Positions 1 to 9,334 of a stretch of 64,000 nt of DNA are shown in pieces. The translations under genes and the position numbers were made by a program. The stretch's first letter is position 1. Each line of letters opens with the position of its first letter. Source of the stretch: Ichthyophis bannanicus (taxonomy: Eukaryota; Chordata; Amphibia; Gymnophiona; Ichthyophiidae); NCBI GenBank assembly GCA_033557465.1, contig CM066035.1:903247309-903311308 (forward strand), read 5' to 3'. Under the pieces are notes generated by a model. The model worked only from the letters and a program-made list of their open reading frames with translations, did no database searches and had not been told where the DNA came from.

Positions 1-597
1 AAGTCAAGGCTGGATGCCAGCTCATCTGCCTCATTCAGACTTGTAGCCAGTATACCATTCTTATCAAAAATCATAGAAAAGGCCATTCAAACCCAACTCC
101 AGAATCACATAGACCACCACGCACCACTAGACAAGTATCAACATGGATTTTGCCCCTACCATAGTGCAGAAACCCTATTTACCTCTCTGCTAAACACACT
201 CATCTCTGGTACAGAAGTTCTCACCCACAGCTTCATCCTGCTCTTTCTGGACATTTCCGTTGCATTTGACACTGTGTCTAATCAAATCCTACTTAACCAA
301 TTCCATGATATCAGAGTACAAGGCAAGCCTCTCAAATGGATTCACTTCTACCTATCAAACTGGAGTCAACAGATAAAAATTGGAACTCAAAGATCTTCCC
401 CTTACATCCTACCACAAGGAATACCCCAAGGATCTTCTCTTTCCTCATTACAATTCAATATCTACATACAACCCCTATTCACAGTCATCCAAAGCTTCAA
501 TGTCAACTATCTAACTTACGCTGATTGCATCATGATCTACAGACCTTTCTCCACATCCGCTCTCAAATACTCAAAAATCACAGCCTGCTTTACCGAA
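1..597 (+). pseudogene. L2-like LINE reverse transcriptase fragment
   Basis: Read on the plus strand with minor frame breaks, this gives a non-LTR reverse transcriptase core: a block ending FGFCPYHSAETL-like, then a catalytic block FLDISVAFDTV, then GIPQGSSLSSLQFNIYIQPL, then LTYADCIMIY. The usual YADD catalytic motif is YADC here, so an active-site aspartate is lost and the copy is dead. The wording matches the intact L2-like ORF at 19843-22980 closely enough to be the same family. It is cut on the left by the window edge and on the right at about 597, where CR1-type sequence begins abruptly. The family is an APE-type LINE; L2 clade placement is my inference from motif style. Confidence 0.8.
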
Positions 598-2298
598 ATG
601 GATTCACCAGAAGCAGATCTTGTCAGAGAAATCTGATTGATTTCTTTGAATGGATGAACAGGGAGTTGGACCAAAGGAGAGCCCTAGATGTGGTATATTT
701 AGATTTCAGTAAAGATTTGACACCGTACCACACAGGCGACTAATAAACAAACTGAGCACCCTAGGGATGGACCCTAAAGCTATTGCTTGGGATAGAAACT
801 GGTTGAGTGGGAGGCGGCAAAGGGTACAGATAAATGGAGCTCACTCTGAGGAGAAAGAGGTTACCAGTGGTGTGCCGCAGGGATCTGTCCTTGGTCTGAT
901 TCTTTTTTTTGAAACTTTATTTAGTAATCATCATAACCATAACATTCAGTACAATGCAGACAAGAAGCCCCCACAGAGTGTACTCTTATCCCCGCGTAGA
1001 GGCAAACACCCCATACAATTATGTAGCAACAGCAAACAGAAGACACAATATAGACAATTACATAATTTTATATACATGGTATACCACCCCCCTCCCCCCT
1101 CACCCCCCACCCACCCCACCCGGCGTCGCCACCATCAAGTTACAGTGAAATAAGTACGCATAATCCCTCCCCAAGCATCTCTCAGCCAGGCTCTACGTTG
1201 GTACCCTAATAGCCCACATTTACTATTTCATTACGGCAGCGGGGGCCAAGGCTCTGAATGTATGGCTCCCAAATGAGCATGAAGGTGGACCACTTTTTCA
1301 CCTTACCCCGAGCTCCCCAGCGCTCCGCCAGCATCAACTGGTGAAACCTATTGCGCCACTCCAAAAATGTTGGCGGGTCCCGGTCTCTCCAATGTTGATT
1401 CTTTTTAACATCTTTGTTAGCAATATTGCAGAAGGGCTGTTGGGTAAGGTTGCCTCTGTGGATGATACCAAAATCTGCAGTAGAGTAGACACCTAGGAAG
1501 GTGTAGATAACATGAAAAGGAATTTAGATAAGCTTGAAGAATGGTCTAAAATTTGGCAGCTGAGATTTAATGTTAAAAAATGCAAGGTCATACAAGGGAG
1601 TGATATGGTATAGGGGGTGAAGTACTTCTTTCCACAAAAGAAGAGCGGGACCTATGTGTGATTGTGTCTGATGATCTTAAAGTAGCTAAACAGGTAGAAA
1701 AGGCAATAGCAAAAGCTAGAAGGATGCTTGGGTGCACAGGGAGAGGAATGGCCAGCAGAAGGAAGGAGGTGATATGCCTCTATATAAGTCTTTGGTGTAT
1801 TGTCTGCAAATCTGGAGACTGCACCTTCAAAAGGATATAAACAAATTGGAATCAGTGCAGAGGGTTGCTACTAAAATGGTTAGTGGTCTTCATTATAAAG
1901 CATATGAGGACAGATTTATGTATACTTTAGAGGAAAGGCAGGATAGAGGTGATATGATTGAGATGTTTAAATGCCTCCATGGCATAAATGCACAGGAGGA
2001 GAGCCTCTTTTGATTGAAAGCAAGTTCTGCTACGAGGGGACATGGGATGCGGGTGAAAGGGGATAGACTCAGGAGTAATATGCAGAAATATTTCTTTACG
2101 GAAAGAGTGGTGGATCCGTGGAATAGTCTCCCAGTGGAGGTTGAGAGAGATGAGGACAGTATCTGAATTCAAAGAAGCATGAGACAAACACAGAGGATCT
2201 CTAAAGGAAAAAAGGGGACTGTTGTAATGGTTGATATGGAAGGGCAGACTAGATAGGCCATGTGGTCTTTTTGTGCCATCAGTTTCTATGTTCTATGT
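598..2298 (+). mobile_element. CR1-A LINE copy, 5'-truncated, split by an L1 insertion
   Basis: Coding pieces match, segment by segment, the better preserved CR1-A copy at 34584-35957: LIDFFEWMNRELDQRRALDVVYLDF, then GVPQGSVLG, then the block with DDTKICSRVDT, then the C-terminal LVYCLQIWRLHLQKDINKLES region. Several stops and frameshifts are present and the FADD catalytic motif is damaged, so it cannot be functional. It ends at about 2298 in the CR1 3' signature: a 'gggcagactagataggcca' block followed by short 'ttctatgt' repeats. Positions 908-1395 are foreign (separate entry). Removing them restores the continuity seen in the 34 kb copy. Confidence 0.85.
908..1395 (-). mobile_element. 5'-truncated L1/Tx1-like 3' end inserted in CR1-A
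   Basis: On the minus strand this begins inside the C-terminus of L1 ORF2. The peptide resembles WRNRFHQLMLAERWG followed by LIWEPYIQSLG and matches the L1-A C-terminus at 28450-28600 (HQLMLFERRGG, LIWEPYIQKLG). A 3' UTR follows, and the run of T at 903-910 is the poly(A) tail read in reverse. An 11-bp direct repeat 'tgattcttttt' flanks it (897-907 and 1396-1406). The uninterrupted CR1 copy at 35007-35030 has a single such site. Target-primed insertion of a truncated L1 is therefore well supported. Confidence 0.85.
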
Positions 2299-2307
2299 TT
2301 TAATTGC

Positions 2308-2398
2308 GCTGTGTTCACGTGAAGCCCACTGAGTGCCGGGAAATAGGAAATGACCTTTAACCTTTCCCAGCACTCAGTGGGCTTCATGTGAACACAGC
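2308..2398. repeat. Imperfect inverted repeat (36-bp arms)
   Basis: Arms at 2308-2343 and 2363-2398 are reverse complements with two mismatches (counted by eye), separated by 19 bases. It sits directly after the CR1-A 3' end and just before the minisatellite of composite copy 1. Its role is unknown; it may be a remnant of the hairpin module that precedes the minisatellite in the other copies, though I see no sequence match to those hairpins. Confidence 0.7.
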
Positions 2399-2519
2399 AG
2401 AAGTGAAGGAGCACGTTGCTCTTCACTCCAGAGCTGTGCAGAGGTGAGCCACGACCTCTGGCATCCTTGGCTCTCTCATAGGTCACTCAGATAGGCGCTG
2501 GGCTCTTCGGTGTGAGGGT
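2399..2519. other. Short spacer, nothing recognised
   Basis: A spacer between the inverted repeat and the minisatellite. It has no coding signal and no match that I recognise elsewhere in the window. Confidence 0.5.
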
Positions 2520-3830
2520 GAGGGCTAGGATAGGGATGGAAATGGCTGATGCAGGGCTAGAATAGGACTGGAAATGGACTGATGGGGTGCTGGGATAGGA
2601 CAGTAAATGGGCTGATGGGGGACAGGACTGCAAATGGCTTATGGGAGAAGCTAGGATTGGAAATGGGCTGATGGGGAAACTTGGACTGGAAATAGGCTGA
2701 TGGGGGGCTAGGATAGGACTGGAAATGGCTGATGCGGGTTAGGAATAGAAATGGGCTGATGGGGAGGCTAGGGTAGGACTGGAAATAGCTGATGGGGGGG
2801 CTAGGAATGGAATTACAGATGGGGGTTAGGACTGGAAATGGGCTGATGGGGGACTGGGATAGGACTGGAAATGGGCTGATGGGGAGCTGGGGTAGGACTG
2901 GAAATAGCTGATGGGGAGGCAAGGAATGGAAATGGCTGATGGGGCTAGGATTGGAAATGGGCTGATGGGGGGCTGGGATAGGACTGCAAATGGTTTACGG
3001 GGGAAGTTAGGACTGGAAATGGGATGATGGGGGAAGGTTAGACTATAAATGGGCTGATGGGAAACTAGGACAGGACTGTAAATGACTGATGGGGGCTAGG
3101 AATGGAAATGGTCTGATGGAGAGGCTAGGATAGGACTGGAAATGGGCTGATGGGGAGGCTGGGATAGGACTGGAAATAGCTGACGGGGGCTAGGAATGGA
3201 AATGGCTGATGGGGGGGCTAGGACTGGAAATGGACTAATGGGGGGGGGCTAAGATAGGATTGGAAATGGGCTGATGGGGGCTGGAATAGGACTACTAATG
3301 GCTCATGGGGGAAGCTAGGATTGGAAATGGGCTGATGGGGAGGAGCTTGGACTGGAAATGGGCTGATGGGGGGGCCTAAGATAGGATTGGAAATAGGCTG
3401 ATGGGGGGCTGGGATAGGACTGCAAATGGACTGATGGGGGGCTTGGACTGGAAATGGGCTGATGGGGGGGCTGGGATAGGACTGCAAATGGCTTATGGGG
3501 GAGGCTAGGATTGGAAATGGGCTGATGGGGGTCCAGGAATGTAAATGGGCCAATTGGAGGATGGAATAGGATTGGAAATGGTTGATGGGGTGGGGGGCTA
3601 GGAATGAAAATGGGCTGATGGGGGGCTAGGATAGGACTGGAAATGGCTGATGGAGGGTCTAGGATTAGAAATGGGCTGATGGGGGAGCTTGGACTGGAAA
3701 TGGGCCGATGGAGGGTGCTAGGACTGGAATTTGGCTGATGCAGGGGAATGGGAGAATGGGACTAGATGCTGGGTGGGGATGGAACTAGAAGGGAGCTGAT
3801 GGAGGACTAGAAGGGCATGGGGCTAGGGGA
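2520..3830 (+). repeat. Minisatellite, variable ~27-38 bp unit
   Basis: Dozens of head-to-tail units carry the core 'ggactggaaatgggctgatg' plus a G run and 'ctaggatagg'. Unit length varies and units are diverged, so the array is old or relaxed. The same unit builds arrays at 25120-25930 (same strand) and 49330-50610 (opposite strand). Reading frames through this array give repetitive P/S-rich shadows and are not genes. Confidence 0.95.
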
Positions 3831-3891
3831 GTGAGGATGGAGAGGGGAAAATATATTTTGTGTAGGAGGGAAGAAAAATTTACGATTGGCC

Positions 3892-5327
3892 GGCGACAAG
3901 GCGATAGCGGAGAGACTGAATGAATTCTTTGCTTCGGTCTTTACTGAGGAAGATGTAGGGATGTTACCCATGACTGAAGTGGTACTTAAAGGTGTGGAAG
4001 AATTGAAGGAAATATTAATACATCGGGAAGATGTATTACAACTATTAGATAAACTGAAGAGTAGCAAATCACCTGGGCTGGATGGTATACATCCAAGGGT
4101 GTTGAAGGAACTGAAATATGAGATTGCAGACCTGCTATTAGTAATCTGTGAACTATCATTAAAATCATCTCTAATACCTGAAGATTGGAGGATCGCCAAT
4201 GTAACACCAATTTTTAAAAAGGGTTCCAGGGGTGATCCGGGAAACTACAGACCAGTGAGCCTGACATCAGTACCGGGAAAAATGGTAGAAACCATCATAA
4301 AGAATAAAATTACTCGGCATGTAGATAGTCATGGCCTAATGGGAGACAGCCAACATGGCTTTAGACAAGGAAGATCATGTCTTGCTAATCTGTTATGTTT
4401 TTTTGAAGGTGTGAATAAACAGGTGGACAATGGTGAGTCGGTTGATATAGTGTATCTGGACTTTCAGAAAGCCTTTGACAAGGTCCCTCATCAGAGACTT
4501 TTGGCAAAACTAAAGAGTCATGGGATAGGAAGCAGTGTACTACTGTGGATCAGGAACTGGTTAAAAGATTGAAAGCAGAGGGCAGGGCTAAATGACCAAT
4601 TTTCCCAATGGAGAAAGGTAAATAGTGGTGTACCCCAGGGATCTGTGCTGGGTCCGCTGCTTTTTGACATATTCATAAACGACCTGGAAAGTGGAATAAT
4701 GAGTGAGGTTATCAAATTTGCAGATGACACAAAACTATTTAAAGTTGTTAAAAACCAAGAGAATTGTGGAAAATTGTAAGAGGATCTTGATAAATTGGAA
4801 GACTGGGCAACAAAATGGCAGATGAAATTTAATGTGGACAAGTGCAAAGTTATGCACCTAGGGAAGAATAACCCAAACTATGGTTACACGATGCAAGGTT
4901 CCACATTAGGAACCACCACCCAGGAAAAAGATTTAGGCGTCATTGTGGATACCATGTTAAAATCCTCGGTCCAGTGTGCAGCGGTGGCCAAGAGAGCAAA
5001 TAGAATGCTAGGTATCATAAGGAAAGGAATGGAAAATAAAACAAAAGATATTATAATGCCTCTATATTGTTCCATGGTGAGACCGTACCTTGAATATTGT
5101 GTGCAATTCTGGTCGCCGTATCTTAAAAAGGATATAGCGATATTAGAAAAGGTTCAGAGAAGAGCCACCAAAATGATAAAGGGGATGGAAGGATACCCCT
5201 ATGAAGAAAGGCTAAAAAGGTTAGGGCTCTTTAACCTGGAAAAGAGACGGCTGAGGGGAGATATGATAGAAGTCTATAAATTAATGAACGGAGTGGAACG
5301 GGTAAACGTAGATCGATTGTTTACGTA
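3892..5327 (+). pseudogene. CR1-B reverse transcriptase (three stop codons)
   Basis: This is the RT domain of a CR1-clade LINE. Visible blocks in order: SSKSPGLDGIHPRVLKEL, NYRPVSLTSVPGK, QHGFRQGRSC, VYLDFQKAFDKVPH (first catalytic aspartate), [29 protein letters not shown] (catalytic FADD), DKLEDWATKWQMKFNVDKC, then the C-terminal CVQFWSPYLKKDI and RGDMIEVYKLMNG blocks. In-frame stops fall near 4570, 4778 and 5326; the rest of the frame is open. The N-terminal endonuclease is missing, so the copy was dead on arrival. By family it reverse-transcribes LINE RNA at a nicked target. Confidence 0.9.
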
Positions 5328-5707
5328 ATCAGAATATAGAAAGACTAGAGGACATGCAATAAAGCTACAGGGTAAACTATTTAAGACTAATAAAAGAAAA
5401 TATTTTTTCACTCAACATGTAATCAAACTCTGGAATTTGTTACCGGAGGATGTAGTAAAGGTTGTTAGTGTAGCTGGGTTTAAAAAAAGGTTTGGACAAG
5501 TTCCTGGAGGAAAGGTCCATAAACCATTATTAAGAAGGGACCCAGGATAACAATGCTTGACCGAGTACAAGCATTGTGGAACCTGTGTCTTTTGGGGAAA
5601 CTGCTAGGTACGTATGACCTAGATTGGCCACTGTTGGAAACAGGATACTGGGCTTGATGGACCTTGGTCTTTACCCAGTATGGCATATCTTATGTTCTTA
5701 TGTTCTT
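3892..5707 (+). mobile_element. CR1-B LINE, 5'-truncated, nearly complete reverse transcriptase
   Basis: This continuous CR1-type element starts inside the region upstream of the RT domain and ends at the CR1-B 3' signature 'ggcatatcttatgttcttat' near 5707. It lies within composite copy 1. The same 3' end occurs at 11459-11782 and 54487-55304 (plus) and at 8196-8950 (minus), so CR1-B is a repeated subfamily here. I see no clear target duplication, which is common for CR1. Confidence 0.9.
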
Positions 5708-6625
5708 ACTGGGAGAGTAAGTGGAGATTGAGGATGGAAGGGTGAAATCTGAGTAAATGAAAAAGGAATAAAGAAAGAAAGGGAGAAAAGAGCAAAAGGG
5801 GAAGATCAGTATGTTAAAGCAGATGTAGAGAGAGAATGGAATAGAACTAGAAGAGAAAAGAAAGGACAGATAGACAGCAGACAATGGAGAGTTTGCCGAA
5901 GAAACGAAGAAACCAGAAGAAAGTGACTGGAGCAATTGGAAATGAAAATTAAAATGCCCAAACAACAAAATCTAGAAAAATTATTTTTTATTTTGAATTT
6001 ATTAACTGGAATATGTCAGCTCTGGGAAATGTTTATCGCTAACGTCTTTGTGTTTTTGTTTAGTACAAGAGGAAACTAATTTATAGTTTTATTACTCCAG
6101 TGTTGTACATTCCAAGTTTGGCTTTTGGGGTTCCCAGTTTAATTATTGTCTTCCTATTTCTAAACTGTGATCACTTGTTCTTTGTTTGGTGACGGTCTAT
6201 GTTCTGCATGTGTAACCGAACTGAGGTATTCTGTTCATGTAGTTTCTGTTTGACAGTGCCACTTGTTCTCTTTCCCCAGTAGAAGATGTATTGGTATTCC
6301 CTGAGATGTATTGGTTTAATATTTGCAATGTTGCCTTTTGATAGGTAGAGTTTGGTGCTTTGTGAGTCCTGTTAGTGCTGTTATGATACAGCGGGTTTGC
6401 TATGGGTTCTAAATGAGCAGGGTTTATAGTACTTCCTAATGTGCCTGGCAGTTGGTGCTGGAGTATAGTAATGTAGAAATCTGGTAGTCTTTCTTTATCC
6501 AGACACTCATTAAGAGGCATGTTTACTAAATGTTAGTGCATGTTAACCTTATACAAATATTTATGCAAATGAGGTCCTGCAATGAGTCTCTGTACATGGC
6601 CCTGCACCCCCCTTAGGCTGCCCTT
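5708..6625 (+). repeat. Tail module of composite copy 1
   Basis: A purine-rich stretch (5708-5960) precedes an AT-rich stretch with 'ctatgttctgcatgtgtaac' near 6200 and an end at about 6625. It aligns by eye with 26030-26705 and 27109-27451 of copy 2. Related, diverged pieces lie at 13120-13350 and 39630-39790. It shows no coding pattern. Confidence 0.75.
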
Positions 6626-7363
6626 TGTTGCCACATTCAACGTATTTTTTAAAGCCACTAACAGGCTTAGACATGCTGAAAAATACCACCTTGGCAAAAT
6701 TAAACTAAAAAAACCAGCCGTGGGCGGGAAAAAGCCCCGAAGGGGAAAAAGACACCAAAAAGCTGAAAAATCTATAGAAAAAAAACACCCAGAGGGTGAG
6801 AAAAAAAACTAACCGATGACAGGCGGGTAAAAAAATGAGCAAAAGCTCAGTCAAAAGGGCAAGAAATGTGAACTTTTTTCTGCATGAACACGCCCTGGGG
6901 TTCCACAGTAAAAAGAAGACTGGAGAACATGGTGCTGCGGCAGACGAGGAAGGAAGACACACATGCGCGGCATACCTCCCAAAAGCTTCCTTTAGAAGCT
7001 GCGGAGCATTCCGTGCGGGGCTCCGTTGGTGATGTCACCCATACGTGAGAACTTATTTCCTGCTTGTTCACAGAGAACATCACAATTCCATATTTTGTCT
7101 GCCTAAACTATGCCCCGGGGAACAGTTTCATGCCACATGAATATATATGCACGTATTCCATGAGATCATTTTCTCAAAGCTACTTATGCCTATGAAACAG
7201 GCTTTACACATGAGAAAGGCCATAGAACCCCACAGAATATAATTAGAGCTTCTGCTTTTATGGTTTTAACTGATAAATGCCAATAAACCCCCTGTGTACA
7301 AAGGGTAAAATACGCCAGAAAAAAAATCACTTCCCTACTACTCTTTGCTTGCCGTGAATCCTC
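6626..7363. other. No gene recognised
   Basis: Contains a lysine-rich short frame at 6582-6812 that lies partly in the previous repeat and has no recognisable domain. The rest is AT-rich and unassigned. I see no exon-like structure. Confidence 0.4.
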
Positions 7364-7780
7364 CTAGGGCTGGTGCAAGGAGATGAGACATCCTGGTTGA
7401 ACCTCATCCTTTGCGTTCCCCTCCCTCTCTGTGGACCTCATTGCCGCTGCCACTGTCATCCCTCTCTAGGGCCATCAGCAGTGGCAATGACCTCAAACAG
7501 TCCTGCGGCACTTACCCTGAAACTTTGATACCATGGGGGTGTTTGCTTCTGGTGTCTGATGCCAACTTCCTTTTGTATAAACAGCAAGTCGGCATGGGCA
7601 GGGGTGGAAGCCAAACAGTTCCATGGTGCCAAAGTTTCAGGGTAAGTGCCACAAGGCTGTTTGAGGCCATTGTCACTGCTGCTGACCCCGAAGAGGGGTG
7701 AAAGAAGTGGCAATGGAATGCTCCTGGATCGTTGGTGCTCTAGACATCTGTGTAGTTTGCCGAATGGTTACGCCAGCCTG
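7364..7780. mobile_element. Palindromic hAT-like MITE, family 'GGCTGGCGC', copy 1
   Basis: The ends read 'tagggctggtgc' on the left and 'cgccagcctg' on the right, an imperfect inverted pair. The interior is palindromic: 'accctgaaactttg' near 7510 faces 'caaagtttcagggt' near 7630. It aligns end to end with the better copy at 14467-14849. Non-autonomous and non-coding. The target duplication is not convincing here, so the limits are approximate. Confidence 0.65.
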
Positions 7781-7799
7781 GCTCCACCACCTTATCTTT

Positions 7800-8165
7800 G
7801 TTGTGCCTTTTTCATGGTGAAAACTCTTCAGCAGGACAAGTGGTGGATGCTTGGAATGCCCTCCCGATGGAAGTGGTGGGGGCAAATACAGTGACCGAAT
7901 TCAGAATGACATGAGACAGACACAGTGGATCCCTTTACAGCAACAGGATAAAATCAAAATAAACTTAACTAACTAATTTCTCAACATATAGGGGTGTCCT
8001 ACACGGAGCAGTGGGTTCATCCCTAAAACAGACATAGGGAGGGTTCACCCCTAAAACAAAGACATGGGGAGGGGTGGCCTGCACGGAGTGGCAGGTACAC
8101 CTACTCTTGCCATCTTATTGGGCAGACTAGATGGGCCATACTGGTCTTTATCTACCATCATTAAA
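7800..8165 (+). mobile_element. CR1 3' end with internal 3'-UTR repeats
   Basis: The translated start resembles the CR1 C-terminus: VVDAWNALPMEVV, then TEFQNDMRQTQWIPL. A 3' UTR follows with partly repeated 'cctgcacggagtggcaggta' units, then the 'gggcagactagatgggcca' CR1 end at about 8110-8160. The repeated UTR unit is the same kind seen at 14990-15100, 34280-34480 and 36446-36560. Confidence 0.75.
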
Positions 8166-8195
8166 AAAAAATTAAGTACTTGATTATACCAAAAA

Positions 8196-8950
8196 AGACA
8201 TCCATCATAAGAACATTTGAATTGCCATTCTGTGTCAGACCAAAAGTTCATCTAGCCCAGGGTCCTGTTTCCAACAGTGGCCAATCCCAAAGGGAGGAGC
8301 AAGGTGTACCAGCAGTAGTGGGTTTGAAAGAGCTTTATTGTAGACGACCCTAATGTGTTTTGACAAATGCTTTCTTCAGGGGGTATAAACTAGTGTCGCT
8401 GTTCAAACAATGGATGTGCTACGTCTAGCAGTCCATCAACAAAGGGATCGTATGCGCTTGAAACATCAATCAAGTCTTTTATATATCCATTGTTTGAACA
8501 GTGACACGACCTTTTGCCAAAATGCGTTGGGTGACTTCTACAATAAAGCTTTTTCAAACCCACTACTGTTGGTACACTTTGCTCCTTTTGTTTCTGTGAC
8601 TCCCCTGCGGGTGTGTGTTTGCTCTCCTTTGGATCTCATATCCCAAAGGTAGACAGACTCCATGCTACTTTCCTTCAGGGATAAGCAGTGGCTTTCTCCA
8701 AGTCTACCTTAAAAATGGTTTATGGACTTTTCCTCCTGGAATTTATCCAAACCTTTATCCAAACCCAGCTACACTACCTGCTTTTAGCACATCCTCTGGC
8801 AGTGACTTCCAAAAATTAATTATACATTGAGAGAAAACATATTTCTTTTATTTCTTTTAAACTTTGGAACTTCAGGGTGTGTCCCTTTGTCTTTTCACTT
8901 TTTGAAAGAGTAAACAAGTGATTTTCATTTACCCATTCCACCCCACGGGG
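8196..8950 (-). mobile_element. CR1-B 3' region, minus strand, split by a foldback element
   Basis: Read on the minus strand, the sequence from 8950 down to 8640 and from 8293 down to 8196 matches the CR1-B 3' region at 5381-5707, including the 'tccaaacctttatccaaacc' block on the plus strand and the CR1-B end near 8200. Positions 8294-8639 are an insertion flanked by a 10-bp direct repeat. Coding capacity is lost. Confidence 0.75.
8294..8639. mobile_element. Foldback element with 49-bp arms and a one-sided tail
   Basis: Arms at 8296-8344 and 8537-8585 are reverse complements with only a few mismatches. A second inner pair lies around 8394-8416 and 8486-8510. Beyond the right arm is a unique tail of about 54 bases. 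The direct repeat 'atcccaaagg' flanks the unit at 8284-8293 and 8640-8649, and the CR1-B copy is continuous once it is removed. The element has no poly(A) and no ORF. On the minus strand near 8374-8383 it carries 'cctgaaga', which is suggestive of a hammerhead-ribozyme core as in Penelope-like elements. That link is inference. Confidence 0.75.
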
Positions 8951-9334
8951 GCACATGCACCATGAAAACACCCATAAACACTGATAAATGGAGAATCCCT
9001 AATTAGATGGGCAACAAACTCCTAAATTTACAATTTATAAACAGCTAAGATTAGAATTCCTAAATATAATTATTCATTCATATAAATCATAAACTCTCGT
9101 AGCATCTTTGCTTGACTTTGTTTTGAAGGATTCAAAGTCCCAACATGCAGCCTATTCATTTCTGTTTGTCAATGTTTCATCAGCATTTAATTTGATGATT
9201 CCTGAACTCTTATTATCTAGACTGGCCATAGTAGGGGTTGTATGAAGTTGTTTTTCTTCATTTTTGATGAATAGGTTTAAACAGGTTCATGTTTCCGTAA
9301 ACACAATCGGTACTTTGGTCTGACTACTATGTAA
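8951..9334. other. No gene recognised
   Basis: AT-rich sequence with no recognisable repeat end, coding frame or RNA gene. Confidence 0.4.

Larger units (their letters stand above)
2520..6625 (+). mobile_element. hAT-like minisatellite composite, copy 1 (interrupted by CR1-B)
   Basis: Module order is minisatellite (about 2520-3830), a junction with 'attggcc' near 3885, a purine-rich block (5708-5970), and an AT-rich tail ending in a 'gcacccccctt'-type terminus near 6620. The same order and wording occur in copy 2 (24633-27451), where the CR1-B insertion is absent: 'attggcc' runs almost directly into 'ttgggagagtaag'. Comparing the copies shows that CR1-B (3892-5707) inserted into copy 1. The left terminus and hairpin module seen in copies 2 and 3 are not recognisable here. 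No transposase ORF is visible. hAT affiliation comes from copies 2 and 3, not from this copy alone. Confidence 0.65.

Noticed and set aside
2520..3830. CRISPR-like array or a repetitive protein gene
   Set aside because: Units are variable head-to-tail minisatellite with no unique spacers; P/S-rich frames come from the repeat itself.
6582..6812. Lysine-rich small protein
   Set aside because: Starts in a repeat tail, A-rich composition alone explains it, no supporting signal.
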